Source: JAHEFU01 sp041395205 (GTDB lineage Bacteria; 4484-113; JAFGCY01). From it: a stretch of 64,000 bases of DNA. The stretch lies in contig JAWLAZ010000002.1 of NCBI GenBank assembly GCA_041395205.1, positions 1 to 64,000 of the forward strand, in the 5' to 3' direction. Below the pieces are notes generated by a model, which saw only the letters and a program-made list of their open reading frames with translations, was not told where the DNA came from and did no database searches. This document shows positions 1-8,325 of this stretch, in pieces (position 1 is the stretch's first letter; each line of letters begins with the position of its first letter). A program made the position numbers and the translations under genes.

Positions 1-2
1 AC

Positions 3-410
3 GTGAACGAGACCTACGGCTTCGAAACCGGCGACATGCTCCTGAAGGAAATCAGCGCGATCATCATGGAGAACGTGCGCAGCACGGACTTCGTCTCGCG
101 CTACAGCGGCGAGCGCTTCGTCGTGGTGCTGCCCGAAACGCACAACAAGAATGCCGAGATCCTCGCCAACCGCCTCAGGCGCTTCGTCGAGAACAACAGT
201 TTCTTCATCAGCAATACAAACGTTTTCATCAAGGTCACCGTCTCTATCGGCGTGTCAAGCTACCTGGATCACAAGCCCGCGAACCTGGCGCAGTTCATCG
301 AGTTCGCGGACACGGCCCTGTTCTTCTCGAAGCGCAACGGCCGCAACCAGGTCGTGGGGTACAGTTACGTTATTAACCTCATGATGCACGACACCGATAA
401 TGAGAGCTGA
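3..410 (+). CDS. GGDEF-domain protein, C-terminal fragment, degenerate active site
   Basis: This is the last 135 residues of a protein that starts before the window. It matches the second half of a GGDEF (diguanylate cyclase) domain: the segment RYSGERFVVVLPE replaces the usual RxGGEEFxxLLP, followed by the VSIGVS strand and a closing helix with ADxALxxSKxxGRNQV. The signature is SGERF, so the first Gly and the second acidic residue of GG(D/E)EF are lost. Established knowledge of the family says both are needed for c-di-GMP synthesis, so I infer a non-catalytic GTP/c-di-GMP-binding or scaffold role. A second degenerate GGDEF protein lies at 2613-3521. The N-terminal part, and any sensor domain, are not visible. 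Confidence 0.85.
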   Translation: MNETYGFETGDMLLKEISAIIMENVRSTDFVSRYSGERFVVVLPETHNKNAEILANRLRRFVENNSFFISNTNVFIKVTVSIGVSSYLDHKPANLAQFIEFADTALFFSKRNGRNQVVGYSYVINLMMHDTDNES

Positions 411-415
411 GGTTG

Positions 416-1660
416 ATGGAGAGAATGAACACGCTTAAGCTCAGTGCCCTGGCACTGCTGCTGTTGCTGCTGGTCAGCACGGCAGTTCCCGCCCAGGATG
501 GAATTGATACCGAAGCGGACCCGCCGAAGATCCCTACCCTCGAGGAAGTGCAGACCGGCAAGGCCGCGATCGCGCAGTTCATCCCGATGGACTTCAGCTT
601 CCAGATCGGCGTGATCGGGACCTTCGTCAAGGAGGTCTCCACCGAGACGGGCAGCGTCAACCAGGTGAAGTCCCCGTTGATCCTGATCAACCCGGCCAAC
701 GGCGGGATCGGTGTCTACGCCAAGAACTTCCCCGCGCGCATCGTTGCCAATTCCCTCAACGGCGACTGGGTGGTGGGCATTGCGCCCTCGAGCGCCGTGC
801 CGGGCTCCAGCGGCTCCAGCTACCGCGAAGCCGCCGTCAGCCTCAACATGAAGGAAGGCGACCTGAACCTGATCAGCGAATTCCCGCTGCACTCCAACTT
901 CCAGGCGGTGTTCGACCGCCAGGATGAGAACGTCGTCTACTACTGCGTGAATGAACCGGCCCAGGTCAACCAGATCTTCGGCCTCAACCTGAAGAAGGAT
1001 GAGCAGGGGCGGATCCCCGCCGAGGGCAACCGCTTCAATCTCTACGGCCTGCGCCCGGAGAAGGATCCCTTCATGTGGATCAACGACCCGCAGAGCACCC
1101 GCGACTACCCCGTGCTCACCCTGCTCAACATGCGTGACGGCAAGACCGGCCGCAGCGTGGAATTCCCCGGCGCTGAGCGCGTGATGGTCAGCCCGGACGG
1201 CGACCATGTGCTCGTCGTCGTGAGCAGCGGCGCGGAAAGCAGCGTGGGCTACTACGCCTTCGAGGACCAGAGCTTCCACCAGGTGCCCTCGCTCGTGATG
1301 GTCAAGCCCGAGTTCAAGTGGCTGGACTCCGAGGACAGCCTGCAGGTCGTGGCCCGGGAAAGCACCAGCACCGAGGACCGCTTCCGGCTCGTCAACCTCA
1401 GCACCGGCGAGAGCCGCGTGCTGTTCAGTGCGCGTTTCAAGGTCGGTTTCTGGGACATCTCCCCTGACAACGACGCGCTGGTGTTCGTCACCGAATCTGA
1501 CAACGACCCGATCCTCTTCGTGGTCCCGCTCGATCCCAACGAGAAGACCATCAACCGCATCCAGCTCAGTGGCGTCTCCGACATCACCTGGCTCGGCTGC
1601 CTCTCCACGCCGCCGCGCAAGTCCGGCGGGGGCTGGCTCGACAATCTGCTGCCCTTCTGA
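416..1660 (+). CDS. Secreted beta-propeller-like protein of unknown function
   Basis: The product has a signal peptide (a Leu-rich core LALLLLLLVSTAVPAQ within the first 30 residues), so it is exported. The body is rich in short beta segments of the type seen in PD40/WD40-like propellers, for example VMVSPDGDHVLVVV near residue 260 and FWDISPDNDALVFVTES near residue 350. No catalytic motif is visible. It begins 5 bp after the GGDEF gene and is probably cotranscribed with it. Possible starts are TTG 413, ATG 416 and ATG 425; the choice shifts the N-terminus by at most four residues. The function is not recognised; periplasmic or surface binding is a guess. Confidence 0.75.
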   Translation: MERMNTLKLSALALLLLLLVSTAVPAQDGIDTEADPPKIPTLEEVQTGKAAIAQFIPMDFSFQIGVIGTFVKEVSTETGSVNQVKSPLILINPANGGIGVYAKNFPARIVANSLNGDWVVGIAPSSAVPGSSGSSYREAAVSLNMKEGDLNLISEFPLHSNFQAVFDRQDENVVYYCVNEPAQVNQIFGLNLKKDEQGRIPAEGNRFNLYGLRPEKDPFMWINDPQSTRDYPVLTLLNMRDGKTGRSVEFPGAERVMVSPDGDHVLVVVSSGAESSVGYYAFEDQSFHQVPSLVMVKPEFKWLDSEDSLQVVARESTSTEDRFRLVNLSTGESRVLFSARFKVGFWDISPDNDALVFVTESDNDPILFVVPLDPNEKTINRIQLSGVSDITWLGCLSTPPRKSGGGWLDNLLPF

Positions 1661-1678
1661 GGATCTTCACGGGGCGGA

Positions 1679-1687
1679 TGCTATAGT
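1679..1687 (+). promoter_or_regulatory. Extended -10 box of the inositol-phosphatase gene
   Basis: TGCTATAGT is an extended -10 element (TGn plus TATAGT). Its last base is separated from ATG 1695 by 7 nt, so transcription should start at or next to the start codon, giving a leaderless mRNA. No Shine-Dalgarno sequence precedes this gene. Confidence 0.6.
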
Positions 1688-1694
1688 GCCGCCC

Positions 1695-2516
1695 ATGCCA
1701 GGCCTGAACCTCCACACCCTGACAAGCTCCGTGACCCGCGTGGCCGCCGATGCCGGCCGGCTGCTGGAGGGTTACTTCAACCGGCTTGACGACGTGGAGA
1801 TCCGCACCAAGACAAGCGCCGCCGACATGGTCAGCGAAGCCGACACCATGGCCGAGGACCTGATCCGCGAACGCCTCAGTGCGCTGCTGCCCGCCGCAGG
1901 TTTCATCGGCGAGGAAAGCTATGATGCCTCTGCACCGCGCCAGGAACTCAACTGGGTGGTCGATCCGCTGGACGGCACCTCCAACTTCCTCAGCGGCCTG
2001 CAGATCTGGGCCGTGAGCATCGCGCTCACCGATGAGCACCTGCAGCCCCTGATCGGCGTGGTGCACAGTCCGGAGCTACGCAACACCTGGAGCGCGGCCC
2101 GCGGCATGGGCACCACCTGCAACGGCGTGGGCGTCACCGTGCGCCCCACCCCGCCGGGCGGCCAGCTCATCAATGCGATGCTGGCAACGGGCTTCCCCTA
2201 CGACATCAAGGGCCCCGACGGCCAGAAGAACATCCACAACTTCGTGCGCATGCAGACCCACTTCCACAAGATCCGCCGGCTGGGCAGTGCCGCTGTCGAC
2301 CTCGCACTCGTGGCGGACGGGACCTTCGACGGGATGTGGGAGCTGAAGCTGCGCAGCTGGGACAGCGCGGCCGGGATCCTGCTCGTGACCGAGGCCGGCG
2401 GGCTCTGCGAGCAGATCAGCGGCGAGGCCTACACCCCCGGTGACGACGACCTGCTCGTGGCCAGCCGCACTGACCTGCTGGAGCTGATGCGCAGCATCCT
2501 GCGCCCCACGGATTGA
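1695..2516 (+). CDS. Inositol monophosphatase family protein
   Basis: A 273-residue protein of the Mg-dependent inositol monophosphatase/SuhB superfamily. The three family motifs are present: GEES at residues 72-75, the metal-binding DPLDGTSNF at 90-98, and WDSAAG at 222-227 followed by a Gly-rich EAGG. The length is typical. The family hydrolyses myo-inositol-1-phosphate or related sugar or nucleotide phosphates (CysQ-type PAP phosphatases are relatives), and I cannot separate these substrates from sequence alone. The ATG at 1695 is chosen because the homology begins directly after it and a -10 box ends 7 nt upstream; a longer reading frame running back to 1428 is an overlap with the previous gene in another frame. 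Confidence 0.9.
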   Translation: MPGLNLHTLTSSVTRVAADAGRLLEGYFNRLDDVEIRTKTSAADMVSEADTMAEDLIRERLSALLPAAGFIGEESYDASAPRQELNWVVDPLDGTSNFLSGLQIWAVSIALTDEHLQPLIGVVHSPELRNTWSAARGMGTTCNGVGVTVRPTPPGGQLINAMLATGFPYDIKGPDGQKNIHNFVRMQTHFHKIRRLGSAAVDLALVADGTFDGMWELKLRSWDSAAGILLVTEAGGLCEQISGEAYTPGDDDLLVASRTDLLELMRSILRPTD

Positions 2517-2612
2517 CAATCGTTCAATCGCGGTGAACATTCGGTTCAGCACCGCTTGGGCCATCCCGGTTCTGTTAAGATCCATTGGAAAAACCCACCA
2601 CTGGAACACGGG

Positions 2613-3521
2613 ATGATTCTTGTATTCAGCACCAATGATGAAGTTGTCAACGGGATCCACCATGCCTGTGAGCAGGCCCTGCTGGAATTCGAGTCCGGCC
2701 GCGAATTCACTGCGGCAGCCCTGCGCGAGAAGATCTCCCGCCTGCAGGTGCTGGTGCTGGACCTGACCTGCGCCACGCTCAGCACGGACCGCGTGCTCGC
2801 CGTGCTCGACGAGTTCGAGCAGGCCGAGATCCCGCCGGTGCTCTATCTGCTCAGCGGCCCGGCGGACCTCGAGCACATCACGGACTCCGGCAGCATTGCC
2901 AATCTGGACTACGCCTTCCTGCCGGTCGACCCGGGCCAGATCTGCCAGCGCATGCAGGTGCTGCACACCCTCGGGCAGCGCCGCCGCCTGAGCATGGAGA
3001 CCGCGATCAGCGATCGCCTTACCGGGCTCTACAACCGCAAGTACTTCCTGCGCCGTCTCGACGAGGAGATGTACCGCACCTCGCGCTACAACAACGACGT
3101 CGGCGCGCTGCTTGTCGACATCGACTTCGAGATCCCCGGCGGCCAGCTCACCGAGACCACCGCCACCCAGCTCCTGCCGCAGATCGCGAATTTCTTCCAG
3201 GACCGCCTGCGCCGCTCGGACATCGTCTCGCGCTTCAAGTGGTCCCAGATGGCGATGCTGCTGCCGGAGATCGGAGCCCAGGACTGCGAGGCCCTCGCGA
3301 TGGACATCCACCAGAAGCTGCACAGCACTGAGTGGCTCTGCGACGGCCAGCAGGTCGTGGTCCAGCCCACGGTCGCCTGGCTGCTCTTCCCGGTGGAGAA
3401 CCTCAACACCAGCATCGACGTGATGACCGGGCTCGAGGATGCCGTGCAGCATGGCCGCCGCAACCAGCGCGGAGTGATCAGCTACGTCGAGGATGCCGGT
3501 GTGCTGCTGAAGAGCATCTGA
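2613..3521 (+). CDS. Receiver-like plus degenerate GGDEF domain protein
   Basis: A 302-residue cytoplasmic protein. Residues 1-120 look like a pseudo-receiver domain (VLVLDLT near residue 50 resembles the phospho-Asp strand). After a short helix, DRLTGLYNRKYFLRRLDEEM is the classic entry to a GGDEF domain, with the metal-site strand LLVDIDFE. The GG(D/E)EF position, after SRFK, reads WSQM (codons at about 3241-3252), so diguanylate cyclase activity is very unlikely. I infer a signalling or scaffold protein. ATG 2613 is preferred; an upstream in-frame start at 2556 would add residues with no domain match and lacks a good ribosome site. An extended -10-like TGTTAAGAT lies near 2570. Confidence 0.85.
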   Translation: MILVFSTNDEVVNGIHHACEQALLEFESGREFTAAALREKISRLQVLVLDLTCATLSTDRVLAVLDEFEQAEIPPVLYLLSGPADLEHITDSGSIANLDYAFLPVDPGQICQRMQVLHTLGQRRRLSMETAISDRLTGLYNRKYFLRRLDEEMYRTSRYNNDVGALLVDIDFEIPGGQLTETTATQLLPQIANFFQDRLRRSDIVSRFKWSQMAMLLPEIGAQDCEALAMDIHQKLHSTEWLCDGQQVVVQPTVAWLLFPVENLNTSIDVMTGLEDAVQHGRRNQRGVISYVEDAGVLLKSI

Positions 3522-3611
3522 TGAAACCTTAGCCACTCACATAATGTATTCTTCAGGTGAAGCGCCACCCGCAGCGCGATTGCCGCGGGAGAATGCGCTG
3601 CGGAGGAATAC

Positions 3612-4661
3612 ATGCGCCACCTGTACAGCATCCTGCTGTCCGTGATCCTGCTGCTGGCAAGCTGCCAGGCCGCGCTCGCGGGCTATGAAGCCGACTACAC
3701 CATGACCATGCGCATGGATGGCAATGCCTTCGCCGGCATGGCCCAGCAGTTCGGTGAGATGGGCATGGACGGCAAGGACGCCGCCGACATCCCCGCTGAG
3801 ATGCAGCAGGACATGCAGCTCATGCACGGCAAGGTCTACTGGGTGGACGGCAAGTCCCGCATCGACATGTACTACGACCCCTCCATCGCCGGCGCGATGG
3901 GTGCTTCCGGCGATGTGGACCTCAGTAAGCCCTTTCAGAGCATCATCATCTATGAGCAGTCCGGCACCAGCTATACCCTGATGCACAACGAGAAGCGCGC
4001 GATCATGTTCGAGCAGATGGTGCCTGGCATGGAGCAGCACGGCGGGATGATGGACATGCAGCCCGACAGCATGATCCGTAACTACGACCAGATGGTAGCC
4101 GACCTGCGCGAACAGGAAGGCGTGGAAGTCAGCGAACTCAGCCCGACGATGATCAACGGCGTGGCCGTCAAGGGCGTGGCCTTCATGATGGACATGCAGT
4201 CCATGATGCAGGGACTCGAAGGCATGGAGGGCATGGAAGGCCTGGGTGAACTGTTCTCGAATGGCGACGGCGCGGCTGCCGGCGCGGAAGGCATGGAAGG
4301 CCTCGAGGACTTCGGCGGCCTGCTGACCGGGATTCTCTCGATGATGGGCGACATGAGCGGTGAGATCTGGTGGAGTGATGAACTCGACATCATGATGCGC
4401 ATGGACATGAGCATCATGGGCATGCACACCAGCATGGAACTCGACAGCATCTTCGACTGGCAGGATGAAGGCGGTACCTTCTCCGTGCCGGACGAGTATG
4501 AGCTCGTGACCCAGGAGCAGTACTTCGACGAGCAGATGCAGGAAGTGCAGCAGATGATGGACAGCCTGCCCTCAGCCGCCGATGGCAACACGGGCAGTGA
4601 TGACTACTACAACGTCTACGAGGATGGCGCGAAGCTCAGACCGCGCGGCAGCCAGGGCTGA
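3612..4661 (+). CDS. Methionine-rich secreted protein, LolA/DUF4412-like
   Basis: A 349-residue exported protein with a strong ribosome site (GGAGG, 5 nt before ATG). The N-terminus ends in LLLASC, a plausible lipobox, although an alternative signal-peptidase site follows (ALAG). The protein contains more than 40 methionines by my count, about 12%, many in MxM or MM pairs and in GMEGMEG repeats around residues 195-235. The middle, with the phrase TMINGVAVKGVAF and the closing DEYELV, resembles DUF4412/LolA-like lipoprotein-carrier folds. Paired methionines can bind Cu(I) in known periplasmic copper proteins, but that is inference here. Its stop codon abuts the stop of the convergent gene. Confidence 0.75.
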   Translation: MRHLYSILLSVILLLASCQAALAGYEADYTMTMRMDGNAFAGMAQQFGEMGMDGKDAADIPAEMQQDMQLMHGKVYWVDGKSRIDMYYDPSIAGAMGASGDVDLSKPFQSIIIYEQSGTSYTLMHNEKRAIMFEQMVPGMEQHGGMMDMQPDSMIRNYDQMVADLREQEGVEVSELSPTMINGVAVKGVAFMMDMQSMMQGLEGMEGMEGLGELFSNGDGAAAGAEGMEGLEDFGGLLTGILSMMGDMSGEIWWSDELDIMMRMDMSIMGMHTSMELDSIFDWQDEGGTFSVPDEYELVTQEQYFDEQMQEVQQMMDSLPSAADGNTGSDDYYNVYEDGAKLRPRGSQG

Positions 4662-5705
4662 TCACTCAGCCTGAACAGGCAGTTCGATGATCTGCAGCTG
4701 ATTCGTACCGGCAGCCAGCGCGGCCAGCAGGCTGCCATCATGGTTGAACCTGAACAGCCTCGCCTGCAGCTCCGCTTCAAGGGCTTCACCACCCGTGCCC
4801 GGCTGCAGCAGCAGACCGGCCTCTGTGGGCAGGGCCAGCCATGCTGCATTGCGGCTCAGCTGGCAGCCCCAGCCGAGCTCCGCTCCGGCATCCAGCTTCC
4901 TGATTTCCGACCCTGAGGCCGGCAACTGCCAGTCCTCCAGCTTGCCATTGCGCGTCCGCAGCAGCAGGTCCCCGCTGTCCAGCAGCTGCAACTCCGCTCC
5001 GGCCGCATCTCCCAGCAGCACGCGGCTGCGGTTGCCATCCGGGTTGATCAGCACCACCAGCGGCAGCGCGGGATAGCTGCCGGCATGTGAGCGGCAGAGC
5101 ACTGCCAGCTCCCCGCTGCGCGGCAGGAAGGCCAGCCCGTCGATCAGATCCAGCTCCGTGCGCTCCAGCAGCGGCACGAAGGCCGAATCCGCCAGCCGGA
5201 ACATCGCCAGGCTGAGCGGCTGCTTCGGCTGTAGGAAGGGCCGGGCCGACATGAAGAGGTTGGCACCCGCCTCATCCCAGCAGACCTCATCCGGCCAGAA
5301 CTCCATCGGCAGGCGGTAGGTACTCGCCGCTTCCACGCCGTCATGACTGATGCGGAACACACTCAGGCGGCTGGCACTCAGCACACTTTCCCCACGCTCC
5401 ACCAGCGCCAGCGAATTGCCAAGCGGTGCCAGCGTCAGGCGGAACTGCTCCGGATCCCCGCCGCAGCGTTCCAGGCTGCGCGGTACGCTGAGTTCAGTAA
5501 TCCCCTGCCCGGCCTGTGCCAGCAGCACCCCGGCCTCGCCGGCCTCACGGTAGACCACGACAAGCGTCTCCCGGTCCAGCCAGCGCATGTCCACCACCTC
5601 GCGCCCGGCAGGCAGCGCCGCCACCGTCCCAGCCTGCGCCTGCGCAGCTCCCTGACCGAGATACAGCCAGCAGCACAGGCAGAACATGATCGTGATTGCA
5701 CGCAT
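4662..5705 (-). CDS. Secreted beta-propeller-like protein
   Basis: A 347-residue protein beginning MRAITIMFCLCCWLYLGQGAAQAQ, a Sec signal peptide, followed by many short repeated beta segments (VVDMRWLDRETLVVVYRE, LARLFRFNHDGSLLAALAAG) typical of a WD40/PD40-like propeller. There are no catalytic motifs. ATG at 5705 is chosen because the signal peptide starts there; the reading frame stays open upstream to 5870, but that extension would bury the signal peptide. Its TGA lies directly next to the TGA of the Met-rich gene on the other strand, forming TGATCA with no gap. The function is unknown. Confidence 0.75.
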   Translation of the reverse strand: MRAITIMFCLCCWLYLGQGAAQAQAGTVAALPAGREVVDMRWLDRETLVVVYREAGEAGVLLAQAGQGITELSVPRSLERCGGDPEQFRLTLAPLGNSLALVERGESVLSASRLSVFRISHDGVEAASTYRLPMEFWPDEVCWDEAGANLFMSARPFLQPKQPLSLAMFRLADSAFVPLLERTELDLIDGLAFLPRSGELAVLCRSHAGSYPALPLVVLINPDGNRSRVLLGDAAGAELQLLDSGDLLLRTRNGKLEDWQLPASGSEIRKLDAGAELGWGCQLSRNAAWLALPTEAGLLLQPGTGGEALEAELQARLFRFNHDGSLLAALAAGTNQLQIIELPVQAE

Positions 5706-5808
5706 TGAACCAGGATGAAACCACAGCAGGGCCGCGCCGTCAACTTGACATTCAATGCGGCTGCCCTGCTGCCGATGTAGATATGTAAACAACTGCCAGG
5801 AAGCCAAG

Positions 5809-7764
5809 ATGTCCTTCTTCGACAAGAATCTCGCGATGCTGCGCCAGGCCAGCGAAGTGCTGGCTGACAAACTGCAGGCCCACCACGATGAGCACGGCGA
5901 TCTGACCCAGGTCGGCAGCGTGTTCGTGGAGCCCAGCCGCAGCGGTCCGCCGACCCTGCGCTACAGCGACGGCGAGCGCGACTTCTTCCTGCACAGCCCC
6001 TACGACCCGCTGCGGGAGGCACAGCAGTGGGCGGAGAGTGCGATCGAGAAGAGCGCGGATGGCAACTTCACGGTGATCTTCGGTCTGGGGCTCGGCTACG
6101 GTGCGCTGGAGATCCTGCGCCGCATCCCGGCGGATGAGCGCGTGCTGATCTACGAACCCAACTGGGAGCTGTTCTACCTGGCGATGTGCCATACCGACCT
6201 CACGGAGATCATGACCCGCAGCAAAACGACGGTGAGCTGCGACCACAACATCCAGAATGCGATGTTCACCTACATGAACCTCTTCGAGCTCGCAGCCTTC
6301 CGCGGCGTGCGCATGATCTCCAATCCGGCCTTTGACAAGCTGCCGGAGTCGCAGCTCTTCGACCGCCTTGCTGACAAGATCCGCTATGAGATGACCGCCG
6401 TCGGCGGCAACGTCCAGACCCTGATGGTGATGGGCGAGATGCAGCAGATGAACATCATGCTGAACTTCCCGCAGGTGCTGGACAACCCGCCCTTCAGACA
6501 CCTGATCGAGCGCTTCCGCGGCAGGCCGGTGGTGATCGTCTCCGCCGGTCCGAGCCTCGAGAAGAACATGCACCTGCTCAATGAAATGAAGAACCGCGCC
6601 GTGATCATCGCGGTGGACACCGCCGTGAAGATCCTGATGGCGCAGGGCATCACCCCGCACATCGTCGTCACCGGAGACCCGCAGGAGGCCAATGCCAGGC
6701 ACCTGCGCAATGTCGACCTGCCCGAGGCCTACCTGATCGCCGAACCCCAGAGCCCGATCAGTTCCGTACGTGACTGGACCGGGCCGCGCTTCATGTGCAG
6801 CTTCCATGACAACATCATGCGCTGGGTGGACCGCGTCGTCGGCGACCGCGGCCGCGTGCTGGTCTGGGGCTCGGTGGCCGTGATGGCCTATGACATCGCC
6901 GTCAAGCTCGGCGGCGACCCGATCGTGTTCATCGGCCAGGACCTCTCCTTCCCCGGCGGCCGGACCTACGCCAGCGGCACCTACTTCGAGACCGAGCAGA
7001 AGCAGGAGATGACCGTTGCCAAACTGCAGCGCGAGGGCACGCTGCTGATCGAGATGACGGACATCTACGGCCAGCCGGTGCAGACCAACCGCCAGATGTA
7101 CTCCTACTACAACTTCCTGCTGAACCGCTTCAAGTCCTCGGAGGTGCATGGCCGGACCCTGATCAATGCCACCGAGGGCGGGATCCTGCAGTCCGACGAG
7201 ATCCGCCCGATGCCGCTCGCCGAGGTGATGGAGAAATACATGCAGGAGGAGTTCGACCCCCTGGCTATGCTCGCCGAGGCGCATGCGCTTGGCAACGACA
7301 TCGAATACCCGAACCTGCTCAATGAGCTGGATGCGCTGATCGCGCAGTTCCGGCTTGCGGTGGAGAACTGCCGCAAGGGCATCACCGCGGTCGAGCGCAC
7401 GCTGAAGGCGCTCGAGAACGAGGACGGCAGCATCGCCGCCAAGCGTGAGATCGTCGAGCAGTACAACCGGCTCGTGGCCCTGCGCAAGGAGATCTTCCTG
7501 CACCAGGAGATGAGCAAGATGGTGGAGATGTCCAACCAGGCGGGAATCTACGCCTTCGCCCAGGGCGTGCGCAGCACCCCGCTGCCGGAGACCGGCGTTG
7601 ACAACGACTACATCCGCAGTGCCTGCTACCACTACCATACGCTATACCAGACCACGAGGCAGGCGGCGGGTAACCTCCTGCCCCTGTTCGAGGCCGCACG
7701 CAGTGCCGCCCGCGAACGGATGCTGGCCGGCAGCGGCCGGGAACTGGAGCTGGTTGCCAACTAG
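5809..7764 (+). CDS. Maf-like motility accessory/glycosyltransferase protein (DUF115)
   Basis: A 651-residue protein of the DUF115/MptE-like family, which includes the Maf proteins that transfer nonulosonic acids to flagellin. The diagnostic core is around residues 240-400: VVIVSAGPSLEKNM (nucleotide-sugar site), IIAVDTAVKILMAQGITPHIVVTGDPQ, and GGDPIVFIGQDLSFPGGRTY. The C-terminal 150 residues are helical. ATG 5809 has an AGGAA ribosome site 6 nt upstream. No flagellin or motility gene is nearby, so the acceptor is unknown: it may glycosylate a pilin or surface protein instead. A GGAG hairpin (7764-7786) begins within its stop codon. Confidence 0.88.
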   Translation: MSFFDKNLAMLRQASEVLADKLQAHHDEHGDLTQVGSVFVEPSRSGPPTLRYSDGERDFFLHSPYDPLREAQQWAESAIEKSADGNFTVIFGLGLGYGALEILRRIPADERVLIYEPNWELFYLAMCHTDLTEIMTRSKTTVSCDHNIQNAMFTYMNLFELAAFRGVRMISNPAFDKLPESQLFDRLADKIRYEMTAVGGNVQTLMVMGEMQQMNIMLNFPQVLDNPPFRHLIERFRGRPVVIVSAGPSLEKNMHLLNEMKNRAVIIAVDTAVKILMAQGITPHIVVTGDPQEANARHLRNVDLPEAYLIAEPQSPISSVRDWTGPRFMCSFHDNIMRWVDRVVGDRGRVLVWGSVAVMAYDIAVKLGGDPIVFIGQDLSFPGGRTYASGTYFETEQKQEMTVAKLQREGTLLIEMTDIYGQPVQTNRQMYSYYNFLLNRFKSSEVHGRTLINATEGGILQSDEIRPMPLAEVMEKYMQEEFDPLAMLAEAHALGNDIEYPNLLNELDALIAQFRLAVENCRKGITAVERTLKALENEDGSIAAKREIVEQYNRLVALRKEIFLHQEMSKMVEMSNQAGIYAFAQGVRSTPLPETGVDNDYIRSACYHYHTLYQTTRQAAGNLLPLFEAARSAARERMLAGSGRELELVAN

Positions 7765-7786
7765 GAGGCCAGGCTGTCAGCCTGGC
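7764..7786 (+). repeat. GGAG hairpin unit, single copy
   Basis: GGAG is followed by a perfect 7 bp stem, GCCAGGC/GCCTGGC, with loop TGTCA. It overlaps the last base of the upstream TAG stop and is in the sense of that gene. The same stem with loop TGTAA recurs at 28499 and 31569. Confidence 0.8.
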
Positions 7787-8313
7787 GAGGAGCTGGGACC
7801 TGGGTTGTAGGGTGTAGCGGAAAGCTATACCAATACATGATCAAAATGGACCTTCATATGGAAGAAGGACCGGCGCGGCCCCGCCGCGATTGACAGGCGA
7901 TCCTGCAAGCTATGAAGAATGAGCAATGAACTCGTCCACCCGCCCGGTACTCTGTGAACTCTGAGCCTCTGTGTTTGATCCGGAACCGCGCCAAGTCAGA
8001 CTGCGCCGCTTCGGTTTGACATTGAATTTCCTCAACGGATGCCTTAGCGCCTTCGCGGCTTAGCGTTGAAAACTTCTTCGCAATAGCTCTCGATTTCTCC
8101 CAAGAGATATGTACCGGCGCGGCCCTGCCGCGATTGACAGGCAATCCTCCAGGCAATGAGCAATGAAGAATGAGCAATGACTGAAAACACCACGTAGCGG
8201 GCAAGATCGCACCATGGCTGTGATCGTGTGGATTGTATTGCTATCTCCCATGCGTCGCCAGGCGACACCGGTCCTTGCAGGAAGTGATTAGTCAGGAAGG
8301 AGGGTCGTAGATC
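7787..8313. repeat. Non-coding interval with dispersed repeat pieces
   Basis: No convincing gene is seen in this interval of more than 500 bp. It holds two copies of an element starting ACCGGCGCGGCC and continuing through GCCGCGATTGACAGGC (7869-7906 and 8113-8150); its first 18 bases also occur inverted at 63883-63900. It also holds GAATGAGCAATG-type tracts (7915, 8155) and a CTTAGCGCCTTCGCGG segment near 8043 of the same style as the repeats at 33.1-33.4 kb. The start (AGGAGCTGGGACCTGGG) resembles 13195-13215. Confidence 0.6.
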
Positions 8314-8319
8314 TATACT
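8314..8319 (+). promoter_or_regulatory. -10 box of the class V aminotransferase gene
   Basis: TATACT ends 6 nt before ATG 8326 and there is no Shine-Dalgarno sequence, so the mRNA is predicted to be leaderless. Confidence 0.55.
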
Positions 8320-8325
8320 CTCCAG

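Noticed and set aside
3537..4427. A 296-residue His-rich open frame on the minus strand (many HAHDAHVHAHHD-like runs)
   Set aside because: It is the antisense of the Met-rich gene: ATG codons read as CAT (His) on the other strand. The plus-strand gene has a signal peptide and ribosome site.
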